Source: a virus. From it: a stretch of 22,835 bases of DNA. Both the position numbers and the translations under genes were made by a program. This document shows, in pieces, positions 7,057-14,074 of this stretch. Location: positions 1 through 22,835 of IMG/VR virus record IMGVR_UViG_3300025652_000591. The stretch is one strand, 5' to 3'. Position 1 is the first letter of the stretch, and every line of letters starts with the position of its first letter. The notes beneath the pieces are model-generated. The model saw only the letters and a program-made list of their open reading frames with translations. It searched no databases and was not told where the DNA came from.

Positions 7057-7320
7057 ATGCCAGAAGAAGTAAAATTTACAGAAGAAGAACTTATACAAGT
7101 TCAAAAAATACAACAAAGTTATTCTAGTGTTCAAAATCAATTCGGACAATTAAAATTAGCTCAAATTAGATTAGATAATGACGAAGTAACTTTGGAAGAT
7201 GCCTTAAAATCAATTCAAGATGATGAAAAGAAATTTCTTGATGGAATTACTGAAAAATACGGACAAGGTTCTCTAAATCCCGAAACAGGTGTATTTACAC
7301 CAACTGAAAATAAATCATAA
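7057..7320 (+). CDS. Small coiled-coil protein, conserved in marine T4-like phages
   Basis: The product has 87 residues. The ATG at 7057 is chosen because GGAGG (7047-7051) is well placed before it; a longer reading from TTG at 7045 would contain that site. Residues 5-65 are helical with heptad spacing (FTEEELIQVQKIQQSYSSVQ; FGQLKLAQIRL). Residues 70-82 contain KYGQGSLNPETGVF, a short tail I associate with a frequent small protein of marine myoviruses. It sits just before the sheath gene, so a tail assembly role is possible. No function is known to me. Confidence 0.75.
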   Translation: MPEEVKFTEEELIQVQKIQQSYSSVQNQFGQLKLAQIRLDNDEVTLEDALKSIQDDEKKFLDGITEKYGQGSLNPETGVFTPTENKS

Positions 7321-7321
7321 T

Positions 7322-7355
7322 AAACAAAAAAAAATCATTGTTTGAGTTTTTAATC
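7322..7355 (+). terminator. Possible weak terminator
   Basis: AAACAA (7322-7327) can pair with TTGTTT (7339-7344), followed by GAGTTTTT. The stem is A/T-rich and weak, but the place, right after a stop codon and before a late-promoter-like element, matches the other terminators. Confidence 0.3.
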
Positions 7356-7356
7356 A

Positions 7357-7372
7357 TATATTTATATATGAA
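7357..7372 (+). promoter_or_regulatory. Late-promoter-like element, copy 3
   Basis: TATATTTATATATGAA differs from the exact element only in the first base. It lies 62 bases before the tail sheath start codon. Confidence 0.6.
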
Positions 7373-7434
7373 TAATACTAATGCGCAAAATAGTATATTT
7401 ACCTCAAAAAATAAGTTAACTTAGGAGAAATTCA

Positions 7435-9615
7435 ATGGCCGAAAAAATTATTTCACCTGGTGTATTTACGAATGAAATAGACCAGACATTTTTACCGGCT
7501 GCTGTGGCTGATATTGGAGCTGCTCTTATCGGACCGACACTTAAAGGTCCTGCAGGAATCCCAACTGTTGTAACATCATATTCTGATTTCCAAGCGAAAT
7601 TTGGAGATGTATTTAAATCAGGTTCGGATTCAGTCCAATTTTTAACCTCACATGCAGCTGAAGAATATTTAAAAAATTCAGACACATTAACTGTTGTTAG
7701 AGTACTTGCAGATGGAACACAAGGTGTTTCAAAAGCTACAGCTAATGTACTAACTTCTGATAGTACTGTAACAACTGGAACAACATTTGGTAGTGGTTCA
7801 ATGACAATGATAGCATCAAGTATTGAAGAATCAGATGTTATCAGAGTAACAAATGGAAGTACTGTAATTGACTTCATTGGACAAGCTGTTCCAAATGAAG
7901 ATGCGAGTGATGATTCAATAAGATTCTTTGCTAGAGGTGGTAGTGCTACAGCCTTTGCAACTAACTTTAAAAATGAATTTAATACAGTAAGTGGATTAAG
8001 TGGTTTTACCGCAACTAGTATTGCAGGTTTGATTGGTATATCAGGTTCATCTGCTGGATCTGCTGGTAATGGTTTAGTTGTTGCAACTGGTTCAGGTGCA
8101 ACATTCACAACTCAGTTTACAACTGCAGGTGGTACTGATACTGATGGAACTGAAACAATTGCATTTACATTGGAAACATTAGCTGATGGTTCAATAATGA
8201 ACAATGCTAGTACAACTGCTACAACCAATAGTATATTGATAAGTGGTTCAAAACATAATGTTAGATTTGAAGTTACTTCAAAAAATAACAACAAAGGTAC
8301 TTTTAATTTAGCTATTAGGGCTGGTAATGACAATGTTAAGAGAAAACAAACACTTGAAACATTTAATAATTTAACATTAGACCCTAATTCAACTAATTAT
8401 GTTGCAAAAGTAATCGGTGATCAAACTCAAACTGTTCAAACTGATGATGGTGTAAAATATATTAAATTAGATGGTGATTATCCAAATGCATCTAGATTCG
8501 TAAGAGTTAAATCTGTTGGTAAACAATTGATTGATTACTTAGATGAAAATGGAAACGTGAGAGTTGCTGCAAATTCATCTTCGTTACCAGCTGCTGGTAG
8601 TGGTTCATCACAAGGTGGATTTAGTGGTGGTAAAGACGGACATAGTGGATTTGATGCGTTAGGTATACAACGTGGTGATACAGCAGCTAGTCCAACTGCT
8701 CTTTTCTATGATAAGATTGTAGAAGCTAATTCACAAGGACTTAATCCAACAGCAGATGATGATGGAAAAACTGCTTACACAAATGCTCTTGACTTACTTG
8801 CTAATCAAGATGAATTTGATATTAATTTAATATTAATGCCAGGTATTATTGATTCAGTTCATACAACTGTAGCTGCTAAAGCAATAGATGTATGTGAGTC
8901 AAGGGGTGATTGTTTTACAATTCTTGACCCAGTTCCTTATGCTTCAACATTAGCAGCTGCTACTACACGAGGTGAAGCTAGAGATTCAAACTTCGCAGCT
9001 ATGTATTGGCCGTGGGTTAAAATACCTGATTCACAACTTGGAACTCAAAGATGGGTGCCACCATCAACAGTAATGGGTGGAATCTATGCATTCAATGATA
9101 GAGTTGCTCACCCCTGGTTTGCTCCGGCTGGTTTAAATCGTGGTGGAATCACAACTGCAATTCAAGCTGAAAGAAAACTAACTCAAGGTAATAGAGATTC
9201 ATTATATGATTCAAATGTTAACCCAATTGCAACATTCCCAGGACAAGGGGTGACTGTGTTTGGACAAAAAACATTACAGAAAAAATCAAGTGCTCTTGAT
9301 AGAATCAATGTAAGACGATTATTAATCAGAGTTAAGAAGTTTGTTGCTTCTTCTTCAAGATTCCTTGTATTTGAACAAAATACAGCGGCAACACGAAGAA
9401 GATTCTTAGGAATTGTTAATCCATTCTTAGAACAAGTTCAATCACAAAGTGGTTTGAGTGCGTTTAGAGTAGTGATGGATGAAACGAATAATACACCTGA
9501 CACAATTGATAGAAATCAATTAGTCGGACAATTATTCTTACAACCTACAAGAACTGCTGAGTTTATTGTATTAGACTTTACAGTACAACCAACTGGTGCT
9601 TCTTTTCCAGAGTAA
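7435..9615 (+). CDS. Contractile tail sheath protein, gp18-like
   Basis: The 726-residue subunit of the contractile sheath. The N-terminus ISPGVFTNEIDQTF followed by ALIGPTLKGPAGIPTVV is the family signature, and TLTVVRVL follows near residue 85. The C-terminal third carries the conserved assembly domain: AYWPWVKIPD-like MYWPWVKIPDS, GQGVTVFGQKTLQ, INVRRLLIRVKKFV, FEQNTAATRRRF and FIVLDFTVQPTG at the end. Residues about 120-232 form a Ser/Thr/Gly-rich insert with a strand-helix-strand layout, resembling the C-terminal half of the 173-residue protein at 2981. Surface-exposed inserts at this place are usual in T4-type sheaths. AGGAG precedes the ATG, and a terminator follows. Confidence 0.95.
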   Translation: MAEKIISPGVFTNEIDQTFLPAAVADIGAALIGPTLKGPAGIPTVVTSYSDFQAKFGDVFKSGSDSVQFLTSHAAEEYLKNSDTLTVVRVLADGTQGVSKATANVLTSDSTVTTGTTFGSGSMTMIASSIEESDVIRVTNGSTVIDFIGQAVPNEDASDDSIRFFARGGSATAFATNFKNEFNTVSGLSGFTATSIAGLIGISGSSAGSAGNGLVVATGSGATFTTQFTTAGGTDTDGTETIAFTLETLADGSIMNNASTTATTNSILISGSKHNVRFEVTSKNNNKGTFNLAIRAGNDNVKRKQTLETFNNLTLDPNSTNYVAKVIGDQTQTVQTDDGVKYIKLDGDYPNASRFVRVKSVGKQLIDYLDENGNVRVAANSSSLPAAGSGSSQGGFSGGKDGHSGFDALGIQRGDTAASPTALFYDKIVEANSQGLNPTADDDGKTAYTNALDLLANQDEFDINLILMPGIIDSVHTTVAAKAIDVCESRGDCFTILDPVPYASTLAAATTRGEARDSNFAAMYWPWVKIPDSQLGTQRWVPPSTVMGGIYAFNDRVAHPWFAPAGLNRGGITTAIQAERKLTQGNRDSLYDSNVNPIATFPGQGVTVFGQKTLQKKSSALDRINVRRLLIRVKKFVASSSRFLVFEQNTAATRRRFLGIVNPFLEQVQSQSGLSAFRVVMDETNNTPDTIDRNQLVGQLFLQPTRTAEFIVLDFTVQPTGASFPE

Positions 9616-9638
9616 TAGTTAGTTAAAATAAACTAAAG

Positions 9639-9677
9639 AAAAGGGATTTATTTAAATATAAGTCCCTTTTTTTTATA
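9639..9677 (+). terminator. Rho-independent terminator after the sheath gene
   Basis: AAAAGGGA (9639-9646) pairs with TCCCTTTT (9663-9670). The loop contains the self-complementary TATTTAAATA, and a T-run follows to 9674. Confidence 0.85.
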
Positions 9678-9683
9678 TTTTTA

Positions 9684-9699
9684 GATATTTATATATGAA
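9684..9699 (+). promoter_or_regulatory. Late-promoter-like element, copy 4 (exact)
   Basis: An exact copy of GATATTTATATATGAA lies between the sheath terminator and the tail tube gene, 34 bases before its start codon. Confidence 0.65.
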
Positions 9700-9733
9700 T
9701 TAAAGGTTTAAGTATTTTAATAGGAGAAATTAA

Positions 9734-10222
9734 ATGGCCGAATTATTAGAACCACAAGATATAATGTTTACCCCTTTTGAGCCAAAGCTCAAAAATAGAT
9801 TTATAATGCAAATAGATGGTATTAATGCATACTTGATTAAAACTATGAATCGTCCACAAGTTGATTCGGATGAAGTAGTGTTAGAACATATGAATGTAAC
9901 AAGATATGTTAAAGGTAAAACAAGATGGCAACCATTAGAGATTACTTTATACGACCCAATCGTACCAAGTGCCTCACAACAAGTAATTGAGTGGATTAGA
10001 TTACACCACGAATCAGTTACTGGTAGAGATGGATATGCTGACTTTTATAAGAAAAACATCACATTTAATGTTTTAGATCCTGTAGGTGCTGTTGTTGAAG
10101 AATGGGAACTAAAAGGTGCATTTATTCAAAGTGCTAATTTTGGTGACTTAGCATTTGACTCATCAGATCCTGTAGAAATTGCACTAACATTAAGATATGA
10201 TTACGCAATACTTAAATTCTAA
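9734..10222 (+). CDS. Tail tube protein, gp19-like
   Basis: The 162-residue subunit of the inner tail tube. Length equals that of T4 gp19 (163). Typical features are FTPFEPKLKNRFIMQIDG at the start, YLIKTMNRPQVDSDEV, the KGKTRWQPLEITLYDPI strand pair, a WIRLHHESVTGRDGYADFYKK segment and a final ALTLRYDYAILKF strand. It follows the sheath gene as gp19 follows gp18 in T4, but here as a separate unit with its own promoter-like element and terminator, which suits the large copy number needed. Confidence 0.94.
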   Translation: MAELLEPQDIMFTPFEPKLKNRFIMQIDGINAYLIKTMNRPQVDSDEVVLEHMNVTRYVKGKTRWQPLEITLYDPIVPSASQQVIEWIRLHHESVTGRDGYADFYKKNITFNVLDPVGAVVEEWELKGAFIQSANFGDLAFDSSDPVEIALTLRYDYAILKF

Positions 10223-10246
10223 TAAAATACTTAACTGAAATATAAG

Positions 10247-10284
10247 AAAACCCCCAATACAAAGAAATATTGAGGGTTTTTTTA
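10247..10284 (+). terminator. Rho-independent terminator after the tail tube gene
   Basis: AAAACCC (10247-10253) pairs with GGGTTTT (10274-10280). C10255 pairs with G10272, and AATA pairs with TATT inside, with one C/A mismatch. A T-run follows. Confidence 0.88.
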
Positions 10285-10291
10285 TTTAATA

Positions 10292-10307
10292 TATATTTAT
10301 ATATGAA
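10292..10307 (+). promoter_or_regulatory. Late-promoter-like element, copy 5
   Basis: TATATTTATATATGAA, identical to copy 3, ends 14 bases before the muramidase start codon. This is the shortest leader of the set. Confidence 0.6.
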
Positions 10308-10321
10308 ATGAGGATGTTTAT

Positions 10322-10801
10322 ATGAAAACAACATTTGACGAAATAATAGAAATAGTTTTAGACCACGAAGGTGGTTATGTGAATGATCCAGATGATGCTG
10401 GTGGTGAAACCAAGTATGGAATTGCTAAAAGATGGTATCCTAATGTGGATATTAAAAATCTTACCAAAGAACAAGCTAAAAAAATATATCATACAGACTA
10501 TTGGAGACGAGGTAAGTGTGATTCAGTTCCTCCACAATTAAGACATATCTATTTTGATATGTGTGTTAATTTCGGTAGAAGTGGTGCTGTTAAGGTATTA
10601 CAACAGGCTGCTAATTCTAAGAGTAGAAACAAAATTAGTGTAGATGGTGGAATAGGACCAAATACAATAAATGCTATACAGAAAATAAGTGTAGATGTAG
10701 TAAGAGCATATCGTGTGTTACGATTTGCAAACATAGTTATAGACAAACCAAATCAAGAGAAATTTTGGTTAGGTTGGTTTAGACGAGCAATTGAAGTTTA
10801 A
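10322..10801 (+). CDS. GH108-type N-acetylmuramidase (lysozyme)
   Basis: The 159-residue enzyme is predicted to cut the glycan strands of peptidoglycan. The N-terminal glycosyl hydrolase 108 domain has the catalytic HEGGY motif (Glu16), then GGETKYGIAKRWYP, and YFDMCVNFGRSGAVKVLQQAAN. The C-terminal part (VDGGIGPNTINAI) matches the peptidoglycan-binding segment paired with GH108. No signal peptide or membrane segment is seen, so release would need a holin, which I do not find here. Expression from a late-promoter-like element inside the tail module leaves two options: endolysin, or virion-carried lysozyme replacing the T4 gp5 lysozyme domain. The ATG at 10314 runs into a stop at once, so 10322 is the start, with GAGG just before it. 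Confidence 0.88.
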   Translation: MKTTFDEIIEIVLDHEGGYVNDPDDAGGETKYGIAKRWYPNVDIKNLTKEQAKKIYHTDYWRRGKCDSVPPQLRHIYFDMCVNFGRSGAVKVLQQAANSKSRNKISVDGGIGPNTINAIQKISVDVVRAYRVLRFANIVIDKPNQEKFWLGWFRRAIEV

Positions 10802-10822
10802 CCAAAGTTATAGGAGACAAAA

Positions 10823-11002
10823 ATGTCAACAGATAAATTATATAGTGAAATAAAAGAATTATTCGAACAATTTGAAGAAAATCATTCAGTATTTTCAGAT
10901 AAGGGTACAAAAGCAGCTGGTGGTAGAGCAAGAAAAGCTATCGGTGAAATTAAGAAGTTAGTTACAGGTTATAGACAAGCGTCTGTTTCCGAATCAAAAT
11001 AA
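10823..11002 (+). CDS. Histone H1-like small basic protein
   Basis: A short gene of 59 residues with TAGGAGA directly upstream. The sequence has an N-terminal helix (LYSEIKELFEQFEENHS) followed by KGTKAAGGRARKAIGEIKKL and VTGYRQAS. The pattern K-G-x-K-A-A-G-x-R-A-R-K-A-I is that of the small histone H1-like (Hc1-type) proteins of Bacteroidetes and of several phages. It probably binds or condenses DNA, or follows DNA into the head. It lies between muramidase and baseplate genes and ends 12 bases before the next start. Confidence 0.7.
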   Translation: MSTDKLYSEIKELFEQFEENHSVFSDKGTKAAGGRARKAIGEIKKLVTGYRQASVSESK

Positions 11003-11014
11003 TCGGAGGTTACA

Positions 11015-11764
11015 ATGGCAGATAATAAATTTCCAAGTGAAATGATTGATTTACCAAGTGAAGGTAAGTTATATGGAAAAGATTCCCCATTAAAAGATGG
11101 TAAAATCGAAATCAAGTATATGACTGCAAAAGAAGAAGATATATTGACATCACAGAATTTAATTAAAAAAGGTGTGGTGATTGATAGATTAATAGATTCT
11201 TTAATATTAACAACGGGTGTTAAATCGGATGATTTAGTTCTTGGTGATAAAAATGCAGTGATGGTTGCAGCTAGAATATTAGCATACGGACCAGAATATA
11301 GTTGTGAAGTTAGTAATCCCAGTACAGGTGAGGTTTCAACTCAAACATTTAATTTAGCAGATTGTCCATTTAAAAAATTACCAGAAGGAATAACAGAAAA
11401 TAAGTTTGAAGTTGATTTACCAATAGCTAAGAAAAAAGTAACTTTTAAATTATTGACTGGTAAAGAAGAAGTTCTAATAAATGAAGAACTAAAAGCTTCA
11501 GAAAAAGTTAATGCTGAGGTAAAACCAGAGTTAACTACAAGATTAAGACATACCATTACATCAGTTGATGGTGATGATTCGGGTACTACAATTAATGGTT
11601 TTGTTCAAAATATGTTAGCTAGAGATTCCATGTATTTGAGAAATGAAATTAGAAAAGTAACACCTGATATTGAGTTATCTCAAGAAATAGAAATAGGAGG
11701 AGAAACTGTCAAGGTAGATATACCAATGACAGTTGGGTTTTTTTGGCCTAGCACCGAAGGATAA
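11015..11764 (+). CDS. T4 baseplate family protein (gp26/gp51-like), tail assembly
   Basis: The 249-residue product carries the family signature FPSEMIDLPSEGKLYGK followed by IEIKYMTAKEEDILTSQN, LIKKGVVIDRLIDSLI, AARILAYGPEY and the closing PMTVGFFWPSTEG. In T4 the family comprises gp26 and gp51, late proteins needed for baseplate hub assembly. It lies directly before the tape measure region, where long-tailed phages keep tail assembly chaperones (G/GT type). GGAGG precedes the ATG. The last codons contain GGG TTT TTT TGG, where ribosomes probably shift into the frame of the next coding region, giving a longer minor product. Confidence 0.85.
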   Translation: MADNKFPSEMIDLPSEGKLYGKDSPLKDGKIEIKYMTAKEEDILTSQNLIKKGVVIDRLIDSLILTTGVKSDDLVLGDKNAVMVAARILAYGPEYSCEVSNPSTGEVSTQTFNLADCPFKKLPEGITENKFEVDLPIAKKKVTFKLLTGKEEVLINEELKASEKVNAEVKPELTTRLRHTITSVDGDDSGTTINGFVQNMLARDSMYLRNEIRKVTPDIELSQEIEIGGETVKVDIPMTVGFFWPSTEG

Positions 11765-11963
11765 ACCTAAACTTCACGAACAAATATTTCAATTAATGTA
11801 TTATGGACAAGGATTCACTCATTCTGATGTGTATGATATGCCCGTATATTTACGAAACTTTTACTACAAACAATTAGCTGATACTCGTAAAAAAGAAAAT
11901 GAAGAGGTGAAAAAAGCTCAACAAAAATCAAAACCCCCAATGAATCCAAGATTTAAAAGATAA
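11733..11963 (+). CDS. Frameshift extension of the gp26/gp51-like protein
   Basis: An open frame overlaps the end of the preceding gene. It has no credible initiator: a TTG at 11733 lacks a correctly spaced ribosome site, and the ATG at 11796 lacks one too. It is therefore best read as the C-terminal part of a fusion. The part after the shift is 72 residues: GLAPKDKPKLHEQIFQLMYY, then GQGFTHSDVYDMPVYLRNFY and YKQLADTRKKENEEVKKAQ, with a Lys-rich end. The GxGFTxxDVYxxPVYLRNFYY motif occurs in a small protein next to the gp26/gp51-like gene in other marine T4-like phages, as far as I recall. By analogy to the T domain of GT chaperones it may contact the tape measure. Confidence 0.7.
   Translation: MGFFGLAPKDKPKLHEQIFQLMYYGQGFTHSDVYDMPVYLRNFYYKQLADTRKKENEEVKKAQQKSKPPMNPRFKR
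11735..11746 (+). other. Probable programmed frameshift site (+1 or -2)
   Basis: In the zero frame the bases read GGG TTT TTT TGG, with seven T from 11738 to 11744. A peptidyl-tRNA reading TTT can re-pair with TTT after +1 (or after -2) slippage, moving into the frame that reads GGC CTA GCA. The product would be about 315 residues (+1) or 316 (-2). The second frame has a stop at 11727-11729 and no plausible ribosome-bound start before 11796, so slippage is the best explanation for its translation. No strong downstream hairpin is seen. Confidence 0.65.
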
Positions 11964-11977
11964 TTTTCTACATTATT

Positions 11978-11993
11978 GATATTTATATATGAA
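11978..11993 (+). promoter_or_regulatory. Late-promoter-like element, copy 6 (exact)
   Basis: An exact copy of GATATTTATATATGAA lies 26 bases before the start codon at 12020 and probably drives the tape measure and baseplate genes. No terminator separates it from the upstream gene. Confidence 0.65.
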
Positions 11994-12019
11994 TACATCT
12001 ATCTAATTAGGAGAATAAT

Positions 12020-12280
12020 ATGTCGAGTGGAAAATCATATATGAATAACAAAAATATTTTAGCTGAAGGATTTTTTAGTAAATTAGCTAAATTGTTAAAA
12101 TTGTCTTCTAAAGAAGAAAAAATACTTCAAAAAGATAAAAAAATAATGTCTCGATTTAAATCGTTAAACAAAGGTGTTAACGATATAGAATCAGAGTTAA
12201 ATAAAAAATTTAAAGAATTAAACCCAAACCATAAACCTATCAAACTTAGTAAATATAAACTAAGTGATTTCTTAAAATAG
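12020..12280 (+). CDS. Small protein with capsid-targeting-like N-terminus
   Basis: An 86-residue, Lys-rich, helical protein of unknown function. Near the start lies NNKNILAEGFFSKLAKLLKL: a short polar stretch, an ILAE site like those cut by T4-type prohead protease, then an amphipathic helix. Cutting after Glu would release a 70-residue basic peptide. The rest (KEEKILQKDKKIMSRFKSL; FKELNPNHKPIKLSKYKL) is charged. AGGAG precedes the ATG at 12020; ATG at 12041 (Met8) is an alternative but lacks such a site. It is the first gene of the unit and ends 9 bases before the tape measure start, so a tail-assembly role is the main alternative. Confidence 0.65.
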   Translation: MSSGKSYMNNKNILAEGFFSKLAKLLKLSSKEEKILQKDKKIMSRFKSLNKGVNDIESELNKKFKELNPNHKPIKLSKYKLSDFLK

Positions 12281-12289
12281 AGAATATAA

Positions 12290-14074
12290 ATGGCTAATAA
12301 ATTCAAAGAACAATTAGATTTTGCTAGACAGGCTAATGAATTAACTAAAAAAAGAATGGAAAATGAAAAGTTTATTGATTCTACTCTTCAGGATAGGTCA
12401 AAAATTTTAGATAATATTGTTGCAAACGAAAAAGATATAAGTAAACTAACTAATATACAGAAAGATATTACATCTAAAATAAATAATTTAAATAAAACAG
12501 GTCATACTGAAGCAGCTAAAAGATATAAAACTGAACAAAAAATTGTTACAAATAAAATAAAAGAAATAAAACTTCAGCAAATGGCCAATAATTTAATTGA
12601 AGGTGCAACAGAAGCCGCTAATGAAGTTGATAGTGCTTTTGGTGGAATAGGTTCAAGTATAAAAGGATTTGTATTAAATCCACTAACCGCTGGTATTGCT
12701 CTATTATTAGCATTTAATGCTCAACAAGAAACAATCGCTAAACAATTTGGTGGAATAGGTGTTACAAAATTTAGAGATGAATTAGCTGGAGCAAATCAAA
12801 ACTTTGTAAGATTAGGTTTATCAAGTGAAGATGCTCAGTCTTCAATATCACAGATAGCTAATGATTTTGGTATTGGTGTAAGTGAAGCTAGTAAATTATC
12901 AAACAATGTAGCTAGAATTGCATCTTCAACTGGTATAAGTGTAGAGGAATCTGCAAAATTAGTTGGATTATTTACACAAACTCAAGGACTGACTGGACAA
13001 CAAGCTGAAGATTTATTATTAGGGGCTAGACAACTCGCGGATGCAAACAATATTCCATTTGATAAACTTCTATCAGATGTAGCTACAGATACAGAAGTAT
13101 TTGCAAGATTTTCAAAAGATGGTGGTGAGAATTTACTAAGAGCAGCAGTTCAAGCTAGAAAACTTGGACTTGATTTATCAACAGTAGCAAAAACAGCAGA
13201 TGATTTACTTGACTTTCAAGGTTCATTGAATGCTGAAATTGAAGCTTCAGTTCTTTTAGGTAGAAATGTAAACTTACAAAAAGCAAGAGAATTATCTTTA
13301 GCAAATGATATAGAAGGATTACAAAAAGAAATAGTAAGACAAGTTGGTACAGAAGCTGAGTTCAATAAATTAAATAGAATAGAGAGAGATGGGTTGGCTC
13401 GTGCATTTGGTATGAATGTTGCTGATATACAAAAATTAGTTTCAAAACAAGGTGAACAACTATCTTTACAAGGTGAAATCAATAAATTAACTGCAGAAAA
13501 TGAAATACCAGAGGATACACTTACAAGTGTTGCGAAGATTTTAGCAGACTTTCAAACAATTGGTTTGGAATTGGCTGAAAGTATTGGCCCCTCATTAAAT
13601 GCTGTTTTGGGATTTGCTAATGGTATTTTGAGTGCACTTCAAGCCACGGTTGGAGTTGGACCAGGTTTGTTAGGAATATTTGCAGCTATGAAAGGTCACT
13701 TATTACTTTCTGCATTCAGTATGAGAACAATAGCATCTAGTGCTATTTTAACAGCGTTTGCTAGGAATCCTATTATGGGTTCTATAGGATTTGGTTTGGG
13801 TGTGGCAGCAGTTACTTCAGCTATGTCAGCGATTAATAATGTAGCCAAACCTGCATCTGCTCAAGAAGGTGGTATCACAACACAGGAAGGTTTGGTTAAT
13901 GTTCACCCACAAGAAGCAATTGTTCCAATTGAAAAATTAGGTGGAATGATTAAAGATGCTATGAGGCCTGTGGTTGAAGAAAATAAAAGAATGAGAGAAC
14001 AAAACGACACATTGATAGCTGAAACCAGAAAACAAGCTGGAAGATTTGCTACAGCTATGGAGGGTTTATCGTAA
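12290..14074 (+). CDS. Tail tape measure protein
   Basis: The 594-residue protein would set tail length and be ejected through the tube. Residues 1-100 are a charged coiled coil. Residues about 126-142 (VLNPLTAGIALLLAF) are hydrophobic. Residues 150-400 are long Ala/Leu/Ser-rich helices (ISQIANDFGIGVSEASKLSN; LVGLFTQTQGLTGQQAEDLL). A second hydrophobic part (about 440-520) contains GLLGIFAAMKGHLLLSAF and GSIGFGLGVAAVTSAMSAI. The end has GGITTQEGLVNVHPQEAIVP and a final helix, a common end for tape measures. At roughly 1.5 angstrom per residue the tail would be near 90 nm, a family rule of thumb. No strong Shine-Dalgarno precedes the ATG, so coupling to the upstream gene is likely. Confidence 0.85.
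   Translation: MANKFKEQLDFARQANELTKKRMENEKFIDSTLQDRSKILDNIVANEKDISKLTNIQKDITSKINNLNKTGHTEAAKRYKTEQKIVTNKIKEIKLQQMANNLIEGATEAANEVDSAFGGIGSSIKGFVLNPLTAGIALLLAFNAQQETIAKQFGGIGVTKFRDELAGANQNFVRLGLSSEDAQSSISQIANDFGIGVSEASKLSNNVARIASSTGISVEESAKLVGLFTQTQGLTGQQAEDLLLGARQLADANNIPFDKLLSDVATDTEVFARFSKDGGENLLRAAVQARKLGLDLSTVAKTADDLLDFQGSLNAEIEASVLLGRNVNLQKARELSLANDIEGLQKEIVRQVGTEAEFNKLNRIERDGLARAFGMNVADIQKLVSKQGEQLSLQGEINKLTAENEIPEDTLTSVAKILADFQTIGLELAESIGPSLNAVLGFANGILSALQATVGVGPGLLGIFAAMKGHLLLSAFSMRTIASSAILTAFARNPIMGSIGFGLGVAAVTSAMSAINNVAKPASAQEGGITTQEGLVNVHPQEAIVPIEKLGGMIKDAMRPVVEENKRMREQNDTLIAETRKQAGRFATAMEGLS

Noticed and set aside
7375-7396. ATACTA/TAGTAT 6-bp hairpin before the sheath gene
   Set aside because: Short A/T stem with a 10-base loop and no link to the ribosome site; too likely by chance to call a regulatory site.
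7416-8108. A long open frame of 230 codons on the minus strand
   Set aside because: It lies opposite the tail sheath gene, is Pro/Val/Ser-rich as expected from the complement of Ser/Thr/Gly codons, and has no ribosome site or promoter of its own.
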